Positions 8,591 to 17,052 of a DNA stretch of 60,461 nt are shown here, piece after piece. Position numbers and translations under genes: made by a program. The notes under the pieces are model-generated. The model was given only the letters and a program-made list of their open reading frames with translations, ran no database searches and was not told where the DNA came from. Position 1 is the first letter of the stretch. Every line of letters begins with the position of its first letter. Source of the DNA: an uncultured Prevotella sp. (GTDB lineage: Bacteria > Bacteroidota > Bacteroidia > Bacteroidales > Bacteroidaceae); assembly GCA_934202525.1 (NCBI GenBank), contig CAKPYB010000019.1, positions 1 to 60,461 of the forward strand, written 5' to 3'.

Positions 8591-10036
8591 TTATTTTTTC
8601 TTCACCAGTCTAATGACATACCCAGACCAAAGGCACCATACGGCAAGTATTCCCATCACGAAGATAAATATATATGTAGCAATACTACCTATGAAGATTC
8701 TACCGCTATGAGCCTCCAGAGCCACATTCCATAATGACATGGGCAGTTGGTTCATATAAGCGGGTTGTGGCGCAAAGTCGGTTCCTTCATTATACTCAGC
8801 AATGACAGGCGTATCAGAGAAATCCTGGCTCATACCTGCTATCGCCTTTTTTCCGAATGGTGCGCCAGCGTTCTTTAAAGCAGCTTTCCCGGTAGAATAA
8901 TCAACGGTTGTCCCTTTTACTCTATCCCAAACAAAGAGACCACTAAACGAACCGCAATACCATTTACCATCTTTGTTTTTCTGAAGGACATTCAATCCCA
9001 TAACACTGACTGGTGGAGTATTGGAGACGGACTCCAACTTTCCTGTCTGGAAATTCACGGAAAAGAAACCATCCGAAGTTGACAAGAGCCAGTCACCGAA
9101 CTTTTCATCATAACGCACCACACGGAGTTTGTCATTCCAAGGGTTCTTGCTATGAAGCGTCGTCCCAGGAATAGACGGCATCTTGTTCAACACCAAGGCT
9201 ATCATCACAGGTGGACGAAGGCACCAACCTGTCAGGGCTATCAACAAAGTAAGCACGATGGTGTATCGGCCTATTTTGTCATGCCATTGTAGCGAAAAGC
9301 GAAGCAACCTCTTCTGTTTAGGCTTTAACCAGAAGATAAGACCTGAGATGCAGAGCAACACCAGGATTATGGCAATGCCATCTACGATGAGTTTACCAAT
9401 GCTGCCAAACAACTCTCCACTGTGAAGCAGCCATATCGTACGAAAGACTGTAACCTTCCCATCATACTCCTTTGGCATAGGCAATTCTATCCGTTGGAAG
9501 TTCTGATAAGGTGGCAAAGAAACATAAGCATAGGAGCGGCTGAGAACCAAAAGCGTATCTCCATGAGCAGAAATGTCGCTCAACTTCTCTTCCGGCTCTA
9601 TCGGAAGAGCTACGCTTTTCCATATTTTGTGACTCCCCAACCGGTAGAGTGAAAATGGAGATACCGACCAGACGGAACCATCATCCGTTCTGATAACATT
9701 TCTTATCTGTCGGCAGTCTGCTCCTGCCGGAATCCCCTTATTAAAGTCCTTGAATGTGGATGCTGTAGAATCCGTTTGCCAGATTCCCCCGTTTCCATAC
9801 AGCAATATGGCATCATCCAAAGCAAGCGTTCCCCTCAGCAACCCGCCATTCCAATTCTTGAATTCATAGCGACTTGGCAGATATTTCCTGTTCACGTCCA
9901 CATCTTTGATAAGCGAACGGTGGTTGAGCAAAATACCCGACAAGCAGAACATCAGCATGAAAAAGCTCATACCGATGCCTAACCATTTATGTTGTTTTCT
10001 CCAAGTTATTTTTTTATTTAGCATATTCATAATCAT
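8591..10036 (-). CDS. PepSY-associated transmembrane protein (PiuB-like)
   Basis: A 481-residue inner-membrane protein. The N-terminal segment KITWRKQHKWLGIG runs straight into a first membrane helix (about 20-40), as in PepSY-TM proteins. Two further helices lie near 215-236 and 255-275, and a last one near 450-475. The large soluble regions are periplasmic and carry Trp/Gly-rich repeats like a small beta-propeller (for example WSVSPFSLYRLG and WYCGSFSGLFVWD). The family is linked to iron uptake and ferric reduction; no siderophore genes are next to it here. Three in-frame ATGs (10036, 10030, 10024) are possible starts. A TACCTTTG box lies 24 nt upstream. Confidence 0.8.
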   Translation of the reverse strand: MIMNMLNKKITWRKQHKWLGIGMSFFMLMFCLSGILLNHRSLIKDVDVNRKYLPSRYEFKNWNGGLLRGTLALDDAILLYGNGGIWQTDSTASTFKDFNKGIPAGADCRQIRNVIRTDDGSVWSVSPFSLYRLGSHKIWKSVALPIEPEEKLSDISAHGDTLLVLSRSYAYVSLPPYQNFQRIELPMPKEYDGKVTVFRTIWLLHSGELFGSIGKLIVDGIAIILVLLCISGLIFWLKPKQKRLLRFSLQWHDKIGRYTIVLTLLIALTGWCLRPPVMIALVLNKMPSIPGTTLHSKNPWNDKLRVVRYDEKFGDWLLSTSDGFFSVNFQTGKLESVSNTPPVSVMGLNVLQKNKDGKWYCGSFSGLFVWDRVKGTTVDYSTGKAALKNAGAPFGKKAIAGMSQDFSDTPVIAEYNEGTDFAPQPAYMNQLPMSLWNVALEAHSGRIFIGSIATYIFIFVMGILAVWCLWSGYVIRLVKKK

Positions 10037-10059
10037 TATTACTATCTTAAATCAGGCTG

Positions 10060-10067
10060 CAAAGGTA
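10060..10067 (-). promoter_or_regulatory. Promoter -7 box of the PepSY gene (TACCTTTG)
   Basis: Minus-strand TACCTTTG followed by GCAGCC, about 24 nt before the first possible ATG. Confidence 0.6.
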
Positions 10068-10165
10068 CATATTTCTAAGAAGGTATGCAATACCTAAAAA
10101 TAATGAAAATGAGGATGCTGGCAGTTTTTTCCCTAAAAATATTTGGTAATTTCAAATTTTCGCCT

Positions 10166-10173
10166 TATCTTTG
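10166..10173 (+). promoter_or_regulatory. Promoter -7 box of the tmRNA gene (TATCTTTG)
   Basis: A perfect TAnnTTTG match 22 nt before the mature 5' end of the tmRNA. Confidence 0.7.
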
Positions 10174-10195
10174 CACCCAATATCAGAAAATTCTC

Positions 10196-10592
10196 GGGGT
10201 TGACTGGATTTGACGGCGAGATGAAATGGTACGTAAGCATGCGGAGGCTCGTTGGCTACCTCCTTAATCCTAGTGAACAAAAAATTAATTGGCGAAAATA
10301 ACTACGCTCTCGCTGCCTAGTCGAAGTATAGTAAACTAGCTTTATTCCAGCACAGGGTGCTGGAACGAGACATCGCTCAACGGATGTTGTTCCGAATCTT
10401 GTTGATCAAGCGGTGCAGGTAAATCGGAAATAGTTCATGTACGCCTCGTTGCATGGATGAAATTTTAGAGGATAAGGGTATGATTGGTGGTCCAGGTCCT
10501 GTCATGCCTCGAAAACCGAAGGCTGGAATAAGCATGTAGAAAGCGTATGGTTTCCTTGTGCGGACGAGGGTTCGAATCCCTCCAGCTCCACC
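10196..10592 (+). ncRNA. ssrA: Transfer-messenger RNA (tmRNA)
   Basis: The 5' end GGGGTTGACTGGATTTGACG and the 3' end with GGTTCGAATCCCTCC and AGCTCCACC form the tRNA-like half. The acceptor pairing GGGGTT with AGCTCC contains two G-U pairs. The resume codon GGC at 10291 opens the tag frame, which reads GENNYALAA and stops with TAG at 10318-10320; with the alanine from the charged tmRNA the tag is A-GENNYALAA. tmRNA rescues stalled ribosomes and marks the nascent chain for proteolysis. It is a single-piece gene. The CC of the CCA end is encoded; the final base is C, so the mature end may need repair. Confidence 0.97.
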
Positions 10593-10610
10593 CTATTTGA
10601 TAGAAACAAA

Positions 10611-10650
10611 AAACTCGCAGATTCTTTCTTTAGAATTTGCGAGTTTTTAT
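10611..10650 (+). terminator. Intrinsic terminator after tmRNA
   Basis: AAACTCGCAGATTC and GAATTTGCGAGTTT form a 14-bp stem with an 8-nt loop, followed by T-rich sequence. It may also serve the convergent araC-type gene. Confidence 0.85.
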
Positions 10651-10657
10651 TTTATAC

Positions 10658-11572
10658 TTATTGTTTTCTCAAACTTTCACGATATTTCAGAGGTGACATG
10701 TGCAGATGCTCTCTTACATATTTGCCGAAGAATGAGGTATTGGAGAAGCCCAGTATGCCTGAAATCTCCTTGATTGTTTTCGTCGTGGAACGGAGATAAT
10801 AGGTGATATCAGCGAGCGTATACTCCGTAATCCACTCGATGGCAGTCTTGCCGGAATGGCGCTTGCAGATGATGGAGAGATATTTTGGCGTGATGCAAAG
10901 CTGCTGCGCAAAATACTCTACCGGCTGATGCTTGATTTCACTCTGCTGCAACATCTCCAGGAACCTGTCAAAGAAATCGCTGGCACTGGTTCCCAACGTT
11001 TCTTTCGGAAGATCTGTCAGCAAAAGATTGCTCACAGCAAGAAGGGCACTCTTCAGGAGTGTCTCCACAATCTCACGGCGATAAGGTTTCCACGAACTGC
11101 GGTCGTTGAACTTCGGATCCAGGCAGAGGCGCACCAAGTCGGTAAACTTAGAATAGAACACCATATCCACCTCGTTCATCTTCAACACCGAAACCTTACT
11201 CACATACATGGCACGGTTCCATACCGAGATATGAGAACGAAGGATACTAAGCAAGCCATGATTGCTGACACACATGGCTGTGCATGCAAAATCTTCCGAC
11301 ACCTCTTTGATGTCGAGAATTGAGTTAGGCGGACTGATAAATATATCGCCCTTCTCCACGGTGAGTTCCCGCCCGTTGAGTTCAGCTCTCAGGCTGCCTC
11401 TCTGACAGGATGCAATCATGTTCATCTGGAATCTCATAGGGTCGGGGTTCTGCAACACCTTGACATTATCTATAATCAAGATGTCCTCATCCAGATAGCT
11501 CGCACTGATTTCTGCACTCTGTGCGAACTCACCTTCTTCGATACGCTGCCTGACGTCCTTCTGTTCTTTCAT
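10658..11572 (-). CDS. AraC-family transcriptional regulator
   Basis: A 304-residue protein. The N-terminal ligand or cupin-like domain (about 25-190) includes GELTVEKGDIFISPPNS-like features. The C-terminal double helix-turn-helix (about 200-300) has VEYFAQQLCITPKYLSIICK and GFSNTSFFGKYVREHLHMSP, the usual AraC second-helix signature. It starts 42 nt after rsgA, so it may be the last gene of the rsmA-frr-rsgA transcript. Its targets cannot be told from context, because no divergent gene is present. Confidence 0.88.
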   Translation of the reverse strand: MKEQKDVRQRIEEGEFAQSAEISASYLDEDILIIDNVKVLQNPDPMRFQMNMIASCQRGSLRAELNGRELTVEKGDIFISPPNSILDIKEVSEDFACTAMCVSNHGLLSILRSHISVWNRAMYVSKVSVLKMNEVDMVFYSKFTDLVRLCLDPKFNDRSSWKPYRREIVETLLKSALLAVSNLLLTDLPKETLGTSASDFFDRFLEMLQQSEIKHQPVEYFAQQLCITPKYLSIICKRHSGKTAIEWITEYTLADITYYLRSTTKTIKEISGILGFSNTSFFGKYVREHLHMSPLKYRESLRKQ

Positions 11573-11614
11573 TAATATGTTTTTTTAAAATTCTTCGTTC
11601 TTCACTCTTCCCTA

Positions 11615-12547
11615 TCAAAAAGCCTCTCTGTATTTATTTTCGTCCTTATCCTCCAACATAGAGAGATAACTCTGATAGCGGCTAGCTGCAATATAATGTT
11701 CCTCAACCGCCTTGATTACCGCGCACCCCGGTTCGTGGGTATGGGTACAGTCAGAGAACTTACAATCCTGAGAGAACTTGAAGATTTCCTTAAAATAGCT
11801 GGTCAGCTCTTCCTTTTCGATATCAAAGGTACCAAAGCCCTTGATACCCGGAGTATCAATGAGATAACCACCTTCCGGCAGTTCCAGCATCTCACTGAAG
11901 GTTGTGGTATGCATTCCGCTATTATGCGCCTCGCTGATTTCTGCGGTACGCTGCTCTGCATCAGGAATGAGCTGGTTGATGAGGGTTGACTTTCCTACCC
12001 CGCTGTTGCCGCTCAACAAAGATTTCTTATCCTTGATAAGAGGTCGCAACTGTTCAACTCCTTCGCCTGTAGCTGCCGACAATTCGATACATTTATATCC
12101 AATGGTTTCATAGAGCGTACACATCATCTTCTCGTAATGCAATTCTTCTTCTGAAAGTATGTCACTTTTATTAAAGATGATGATAACAGGCACTCTGTAG
12201 GCCTCAGCGCCAGCCAGGAATCGGTCGATGAAGGTAGTAGAAGTCTGCGGATAATTCACCGTTACCACAAGCAGCGCCTGGTCTACATTAGCAGCCAGAA
12301 TATGACTCTGCTTACTGAGGTTAGGTGATTTACGAATGATATAGTTTTGGCGGTCTTCGATAGAAGAGATAAATGCCGTACCCTCCTGATTGGTAATAAG
12401 CTGCACATAATCGCCTACAGCCACAGGATTGGTGCTGCGGATGCCCTTCAATCTGAAATTGCCCTTGATTTTACTTTCAATCAGCTGGCCATCGTCTGTC
12501 TTGACGGTGTACCAGCTGCCTGTATTTTTAATAACGAGTCCTCTCAT
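11615..12547 (-). CDS. rsgA: Ribosome small-subunit-dependent GTPase A
   Basis: A 310-residue circularly permuted GTPase. An OB-fold N-terminal domain (1-about 70) is followed by G4 NKSD (126-129), G1 GNSGVGKST (180-188) and G3 DTPG (231-234). A zinc site is formed by Cys262, Cys267, His269 and Cys275. RsgA assists late maturation of the 30S subunit. The ATG at 12547 is preferred over an in-frame GTG two codons upstream. It lies 34 nt after frr. Confidence 0.97.
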   Translation of the reverse strand: MRGLVIKNTGSWYTVKTDDGQLIESKIKGNFRLKGIRSTNPVAVGDYVQLITNQEGTAFISSIEDRQNYIIRKSPNLSKQSHILAANVDQALLVVTVNYPQTSTTFIDRFLAGAEAYRVPVIIIFNKSDILSEEELHYEKMMCTLYETIGYKCIELSAATGEGVEQLRPLIKDKKSLLSGNSGVGKSTLINQLIPDAEQRTAEISEAHNSGMHTTTFSEMLELPEGGYLIDTPGIKGFGTFDIEKEELTSYFKEIFKFSQDCKFSDCTHTHEPGCAVIKAVEEHYIAASRYQSYLSMLEDKDENKYREAF

Positions 12548-12581
12548 TATCACTTATTAAATAATGTAAGTCTAGAATGAT

Positions 12582-13142
12582 TTAGACTGTCATGATTTCC
12601 TTCTCCTTCTCGTCCATCAGGTTTTCGAGCTGCTTGATGTACTTGTCGTGGAGTTTCTGCAAATCGTTCTCAGCATCCTTTTCCAAGTCTTCAGAAAGTC
12701 CATCCTTGATAGCTTTCTTCAACTTCTCCTTGATTTCCTGGCGCACGTTGCGCACCTCAATCTTAGCACGCTCAGCAATCTTATTACACTGCTTTACGAG
12801 TTCCTTACGGCGCTCACCTGTTGGCTGAGGAATACCCAGACGTACGATTTCGCCATTGTTCTCAGGAGTGATACCTACACCACTATCCATAATAGCCTTT
12901 TCGATATCCTTGATAGCCTTTTTGTCCCAAGGGCGGATAGCGATAGTACGGGCATCAGGGGTTGTAACTGTAGCTACCTGGTTCAGAGGAACCATACTGC
13001 CATAACTATTTACGCGCACACCATCGAGGATGGCTACATTAGCACGACCAGCACGAACATGAGAGAGTTCCTCTGCGAGATACATTGCTGCCATCTCCAT
13101 ACGCTCTGCTGCAGAATTCAAAGTTTCTTTAACGTCTATCAT
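12582..13142 (-). CDS. frr: Ribosome recycling factor
   Basis: A 186-residue protein of standard length. It has the RAGRA segment near residue 31, a central beta domain with VTTPDARTIAIRPWDK, and the long C-terminal helices. RRF, with EF-G, splits post-termination ribosomes. The 12-nt gap after rsmA and the position before rsgA make a translation-related operon. Confidence 0.98.
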   Translation of the reverse strand: MIDVKETLNSAAERMEMAAMYLAEELSHVRAGRANVAILDGVRVNSYGSMVPLNQVATVTTPDARTIAIRPWDKKAIKDIEKAIMDSGVGITPENNGEIVRLGIPQPTGERRKELVKQCNKIAERAKIEVRNVRQEIKEKLKKAIKDGLSEDLEKDAENDLQKLHDKYIKQLENLMDEKEKEIMTV

Positions 13143-13154
13143 AATTATATGTTT

Positions 13155-13964
13155 TTATTTTATTAATTCTAATCTTTTCAATTCTTCGCCCACATAGTTG
13201 GTGAGTTCTACAAACTGCTGGATAGTGAGTTGCTCAGGGCGCTTGGTCATGATGTCGGTGGTGTAGAAATCCTCGCGTGGTGTTACACCCGGGAACATCT
13301 GCTTGAGGCTTACACGGAGCATCTTGCGACGCTGGTTGAAGACTGTCTTAACCAGACGTTTAAACAGTTTTTCATCACAGCCAAGGTCAGTCACCTTGTT
13401 ACGAGTCATACGGATTACCGCACTCTTTACCTTTGGTGGTGGGTTGAACACATTCTCATCTACCGTAAAGAGATATTCCACATCATACCATGCCTGGATG
13501 AGCACACTGAGGATACCATAGGCTTTGTTACCTGGTTCTGATGCCATACGCAATGCTACCTCGCGCTGAATCATTCCGGTACAGCAAGGAATGAGATCCT
13601 TGTAATCGAGCATCTTGAAGAATATCTGCGATGAGATATCGTATGGATAATTACCTGTCAGTACAAACTGCTTTCCATCGAATATCTGGTTCAAATCCAT
13701 TCTCAGGAAGTCTTCACCGATAATATTATCCTTGAGTGTCGGGAAATTCTCATGAAGATACGCCACCGACTCCGAGTCGATTTCCACTGCCTTGACGGGT
13801 CTTGGTTTCTCTACGAGATATTGGGTAAGAACGCCCATACCTGGTCCGATTTCGAGAACAGGTATATCCGGGCAGGCATCCACCGTATCGGCGATGCGCT
13901 TTGCTATATTGAGGTCGGTCAAGAAGTGCTGACCGAGATTCTTCTTAGGCTTTACAGCTTTCAT
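13155..13964 (-). CDS. rsmA: 16S rRNA (adenine1518-N6/adenine1519-N6) dimethyltransferase
   Basis: A 269-residue KsgA/RsmA protein. It opens with the family's KKNLGQHFL segment (8-15), then SAM motif I LEIGPGMGVLT (37-47) and the catalytic NYPY (105-108). The C-terminal helical domain is complete. It dimethylates the two adjacent adenines near the 3' end of 16S rRNA. It is the first gene of the cluster and has its own TATTTTTG box upstream. Confidence 0.98.
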   Translation of the reverse strand: MKAVKPKKNLGQHFLTDLNIAKRIADTVDACPDIPVLEIGPGMGVLTQYLVEKPRPVKAVEIDSESVAYLHENFPTLKDNIIGEDFLRMDLNQIFDGKQFVLTGNYPYDISSQIFFKMLDYKDLIPCCTGMIQREVALRMASEPGNKAYGILSVLIQAWYDVEYLFTVDENVFNPPPKVKSAVIRMTRNKVTDLGCDEKLFKRLVKTVFNQRRKMLRVSLKQMFPGVTPREDFYTTDIMTKRPEQLTIQQFVELTNYVGEELKRLELIK

Positions 13965-13990
13965 ATCTTATCTTTATATTATATATTTTG

Positions 13991-13998
13991 CAAAAATA
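13991..13998 (-). promoter_or_regulatory. Promoter -7 box of rsmA (TATTTTTG)
   Basis: Minus-strand TATTTTTG lies about 27 nt before the rsmA ATG. Confidence 0.6.
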
Positions 13999-14175
13999 CG
14001 ATTATTTTTTGAGAATCCACACGAAGTATGCGATTTTTTTTATCTTTTTGGGTAAAAAAGGGAAAGAGCCACTTGTTTCTTAAAAAAAAGGCTATACTTT
14101 TAGCCATAAATGGCGCCCAAGCGTTTATTTATGCTAAAAATATGCAGATTCGAACGATATTGTCAATAAAAGTAT

Positions 14176-14183
14176 TATCTTTG
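14176..14183 (+). promoter_or_regulatory. Promoter -7 box very close to the flippase-like start codon
   Basis: TATCTTTG ends only 9 nt before the ATG at 14193. With normal spacing the transcript would begin at or within a few nucleotides of the start codon. The -33 region is not clear. Confidence 0.6.
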
Positions 14184-14192
14184 CATCTAATT

Positions 14193-15191
14193 ATGGATAT
14201 AAAGAAGATAGCAAACAACATATGGAAGGTGGCTTTGTCGCTCATTCTGGGTGGAGCCATCCTTTATTGGATGTATCGCGGATTCGACTTCAAGCAAGTA
14301 GAGGATGTTCTGCTTCACAAGATGAGTTGGACCTGGATGCTGCTGTCGTTCCCTTTTGGCATCTCTGCCCAGATGTTCAGAGGATGGAGATGGAAACAGT
14401 CGCTGGAACCATTAGGCGAGAAGGCCCGCTCCAGTATCAGCATCTACTCCATCTTCCTGTCCTATGCTCTGAGTCTTGTAATTCCTCGTGCGGGCGAGTT
14501 TGCCAGATGCGGCGTATTGAAGAAATGGGATGATGTTTCGTTTCCGAAAGCCTTGGGTACCGTCGTTACAGAAAGAGCCATCGATTCACTCCTCGTGCTG
14601 CTAATTACGGCGCTGGTCTTTGTGATGCAGATTCCGGTATTCCTCAATTTCTTTGAGAAAACAGGTACGAGCATGGACAGTTTACTCTGCCAGTTTACAG
14701 CCACAGGTTACATAGTGACTGCTATCTGTGGCATAGCAGTACTCATCCTTGCTCACTATCTGCTCAAGCGACTCGCTATATATAATAAGGTGAAAGCAAC
14801 ACTGGGAGGACTCTGGCAAGGTATCATCTCGCTGAAAGGTGTCAGAAATGTACCGCTCTACATCGCCCTTACACTGGGCATCTGGTTGAGTTATTTCTTC
14901 CACTACTATCTCACCTTCCAATGTTTCGAAGCGACCTCCCATCTCAATCTGATGTGCGGTCTGGTAACATTCATCGTGGGCAGCATTGCGGTCATCGTAC
15001 CAACTCCCAACGGAGCCGGACCTTGGCATTTTGCCGTCAAAACAATGCTCATACTCTATGGCATTCAGGCAAACGATGCCCTCTTCTTCGTTCTCATCGT
15101 ACACTCCGTGCAAACCCTGCTTGTAGTCCTTTTGGGAATCTATGCCTGGATAGCACTGGCATTTACCGGGAAAGTGAAGAGGGAGGAGTGA
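14193..15191 (+). CDS. Lysylphosphatidylglycerol synthase/flippase-type transmembrane protein (UPF0104)
   Basis: A 332-residue polytopic membrane protein starting MDIKKIANNIWK. The open frame extends 55 codons upstream, but that part precedes the promoter box, so the ATG at 14193 is chosen. About eight hydrophobic helices and the family signatures PRAGEFARC and PNGAGPWHFAVK are visible. Members resemble the membrane half of MprF and are thought to move or modify lipids; the substrate here is unknown. The gene is followed 75 nt later by pepD on the same strand. Confidence 0.85.
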   Translation: MDIKKIANNIWKVALSLILGGAILYWMYRGFDFKQVEDVLLHKMSWTWMLLSFPFGISAQMFRGWRWKQSLEPLGEKARSSISIYSIFLSYALSLVIPRAGEFARCGVLKKWDDVSFPKALGTVVTERAIDSLLVLLITALVFVMQIPVFLNFFEKTGTSMDSLLCQFTATGYIVTAICGIAVLILAHYLLKRLAIYNKVKATLGGLWQGIISLKGVRNVPLYIALTLGIWLSYFFHYYLTFQCFEATSHLNLMCGLVTFIVGSIAVIVPTPNGAGPWHFAVKTMLILYGIQANDALFFVLIVHSVQTLLVVLLGIYAWIALAFTGKVKREE

Positions 15192-15266
15192 AGAGTGAAG
15201 AATCCTCTTGCTTTAGGGCGTATGCCCAACTTAACATTGAACATTTAACATTAAAATAAAAATATT

Positions 15267-16730
15267 ATGGCTGACATTAAGAATTTGAACCCAGTTGAAA
15301 TCTGGCGCAACTTTGACAAGTTAACACAAGTTCCACGTCCATCAGGACATTTGGAAAAGATTCAGGCTTATTTGCTCGATTGGGCAAAAGAAGCAGGTGT
15401 AGAGGCTTTCCAAGACCCAGCAGGCAACATCGTGATGCGCAAACCTGCTACTCCAGGTATGGAGAACCGCAAAGGCGTTATTATGCAGGCGCACATGGAC
15501 ATGGTTCCTCAGAAAGCACCAGACAGCAAGCATAATTTTGAAACAGACCCTATCGAAACCATCATCGATGGCGACTGGGTACGTGCTAATCATACAACAC
15601 TCGGTAGCGACGACGGACTTGGCGTAGCTACCATCATGGCTGTAATGGAATCAAAAGATTTGCAGCATGGTCCTATCGAGGGCTTGATTACCGCCGACGA
15701 AGAGACAGGCATGTATGGTGCCAACGATCTCCCAGCAGGCGAACTGAACGGCGACATTCTCTTGAACTTCGATACCGAGGTTTGGGGCGAGTTCGTTATC
15801 GGTAGCGCTGGCGGTATCGACATCACAGCAACTCTCGATTATAAAGAGGCAGAAACCGATAAGGAAGATGCTGCCGTCAAGGTAACCCTCAAGGGATTGA
15901 AGGGCGGTCACTCCGGCATCGAGATCAACGAGGGCAGAGCTAATGCCAACAAGTGCATGGTTCGTTTCGTGCGCGAAGCTATTTCAGAACTCGATGCCCG
16001 TCTGGCTTCATGGCAGGGCGGCAACATGCGCAATGCTATCCCATTCCAGGCTGAGGTTGTTCTGACCTTGCCAAAGGAGAATATTGAAGCATTGAATGAC
16101 CTGGTAGCAGACTGGAAGGACGAAATCTGTGATGAGTTCGAAGGTATCGAGACTACAGAGAACATCGAGTTCTTCGCAGAGAATGTAGAGACTCCTAAGA
16201 TGCAGGTTCCTGCCGAAATCCAGGATAACCTTGTAGATGCAATCTACGCTTGCCACGATGGTGTATTGCGTATGGCTCCATCTATGCCTGAAATCGTAGA
16301 GACATCTTCAAACCTCGCAATCGTTGAGATTGGCGACGGCAAGGCTGCTATCAAGATTCTGGCCCGTTCTAGCCACGAATACTACAAGATGTATCTTGCC
16401 ACAATGATAGAAAGCTGTTTCAACATGGCAGGCATGAAGGTTGAATTCAGCGGCAGCTACATGGGATGGAACCCTAACCCTAAGAGCGACATCCTGGAAC
16501 ACGTACTGAAGGTTTACAAAGAGCAGAACGGCACAGACGGTAAGGTACAGGCTGTTCACGCAGGTTTGGAGTGCTCTATCATCCTGAGCAAATATCCTAA
16601 CCTCGATGTCGTATCATTCGGTCCTACCCTGCTTAGCCCTCACACAGCCAATGAGCGTTGCCAGATCAGTTGCGTAGCTCCTTTCTGGAACCTCGTCAAG
16701 CAGCTCCTGACAGAGATTCCAGCAAAGTAA
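15267..16730 (+). CDS. pepD: Aminoacyl-histidine dipeptidase (M20 family, PepD)
   Basis: A 487-residue cytosolic zinc dipeptidase of normal length. Metal and catalytic residues are visible: AHMDMV (His76, Asp78), GSDDGLG (Asp115 region) and ADEETG (Glu145-Glu146). It hydrolyses X-His and a range of other dipeptides. Its coding sequence has the codon bias of a well-expressed gene. It is probably co-transcribed with the flippase-like gene. A strong intrinsic terminator follows at 16767-16798. Confidence 0.96.
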   Translation: MADIKNLNPVEIWRNFDKLTQVPRPSGHLEKIQAYLLDWAKEAGVEAFQDPAGNIVMRKPATPGMENRKGVIMQAHMDMVPQKAPDSKHNFETDPIETIIDGDWVRANHTTLGSDDGLGVATIMAVMESKDLQHGPIEGLITADEETGMYGANDLPAGELNGDILLNFDTEVWGEFVIGSAGGIDITATLDYKEAETDKEDAAVKVTLKGLKGGHSGIEINEGRANANKCMVRFVREAISELDARLASWQGGNMRNAIPFQAEVVLTLPKENIEALNDLVADWKDEICDEFEGIETTENIEFFAENVETPKMQVPAEIQDNLVDAIYACHDGVLRMAPSMPEIVETSSNLAIVEIGDGKAAIKILARSSHEYYKMYLATMIESCFNMAGMKVEFSGSYMGWNPNPKSDILEHVLKVYKEQNGTDGKVQAVHAGLECSIILSKYPNLDVVSFGPTLLSPHTANERCQISCVAPFWNLVKQLLTEIPAK

Positions 16731-16766
16731 AAAGAGGGGTAAGAAATTACAAAAAGATTAAAAAAG

Positions 16767-16798
16767 AAAGCCGAGAGTGAAAATTCTCGGCTTTTTTG
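16767..16798 (+). terminator. Intrinsic terminator after pepD
   Basis: AAAGCCGAGA and TCTCGGCTTT form the stem, with T-rich sequence after it. Confidence 0.9.
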
Positions 16799-16821
16799 TT
16801 CCAGTTTTCAAAAGAAATCAT

Positions 16822-16829
16822 TACCTTTG
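16822..16829 (+). promoter_or_regulatory. Promoter -7 box of the corA leader transcript (TACCTTTG)
   Basis: TACCTTTG followed by CAG, 220 nt before the corA start. A TTTG at 16795-16798 could serve as the -33 box. The transcript would carry an unusually long 5' leader of about 210 nt. Confidence 0.65.
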
Positions 16830-16912
16830 CAGTCGATTTCGCAAGTCTTGTAAAATCTCTGTAGCAGATCATACAAATTCACTTGCATAAGTTTCATTAA
16901 AATAACACAAAA

Positions 16913-16951
16913 ATGGACGATTATCACGCGGAGAACAATAATGAATTGTAA
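16913..16951 (+). CDS. Leader ORF 1 of corA (12-residue acidic peptide)
   Basis: ATG to TAA encodes MDDYHAENNNEL, with four acidic residues and a run of Asn. It is preceded by an A-rich stretch, as is common for Bacteroidota starts. Its sequence includes two nested stems, CACGC (16925-16929) with GCGTG (16953-16957) and ACAAT (16935-16939) with ATTGT (16945-16949). Translation of this ORF would melt these stems. It ends 5 nt before the GGAG that serves leader ORF 2. That it is translated is inference from position and structure. Confidence 0.5.
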   Translation: MDDYHAENNNEL

Positions 16952-16954
16952 GGC

Positions 16955-17043
16955 GTGGAGATTCAGCAACGATGAAGCCTTTCAGTAGGCCGTACCCAAG
17001 CGCTAGTCTCCATACCCCAAACTTTTATTATGTGGAGATTAGC
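16955..17043 (+). promoter_or_regulatory. Alternative-hairpin region controlling the corA ribosome-binding site
   Basis: GTGGAGATT occurs at 16955-16963 and again at 17032-17040, where it is the corA ribosome-binding site. The segment at 17002-17013 (GCTAGTCTCCAT) can pair with 17032-17043 as a 12-bp stem with two G-U pairs, hiding the GGAG. It can also pair with 16955-16963 plus AGC at 16965-16967, leaving the corA site free. The second fold encloses a GCCT/AGGC hairpin (16977-16990) flanked by ACG/CGT. The two folds exclude each other. Confidence 0.65.
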
Positions 17044-17052
17044 AAACTATGA
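16972..17052 (+). CDS. Leader ORF 2 of corA (26-residue peptide ending on the corA start codon)
   Basis: ATG at 16972 follows a GGAG 11 nt upstream. The peptide is MKPFSRPYPSASLHTP followed by NFYYVEISKL, with prolines at positions 3, 7, 9 and 16. Its TGA (17050-17052) overlaps the corA ATG (17049-17051) in the arrangement ATGA. The ORF spans the hairpin that hides the corA ribosome-binding site, so its translation would open that hairpin and could couple to corA. It resembles in concept, not sequence, the leader peptides of enterobacterial Mg transporter genes. Confidence 0.55.
   Translation: MKPFSRPYPSASLHTPNFYYVEISKL

Noticed and set aside
16900..17048. M-box (ykoK) Mg2+ riboswitch before corA
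   Set aside because: The conserved M-box sequence blocks as I remember them are not present; the leader has a different, ORF-based architecture.
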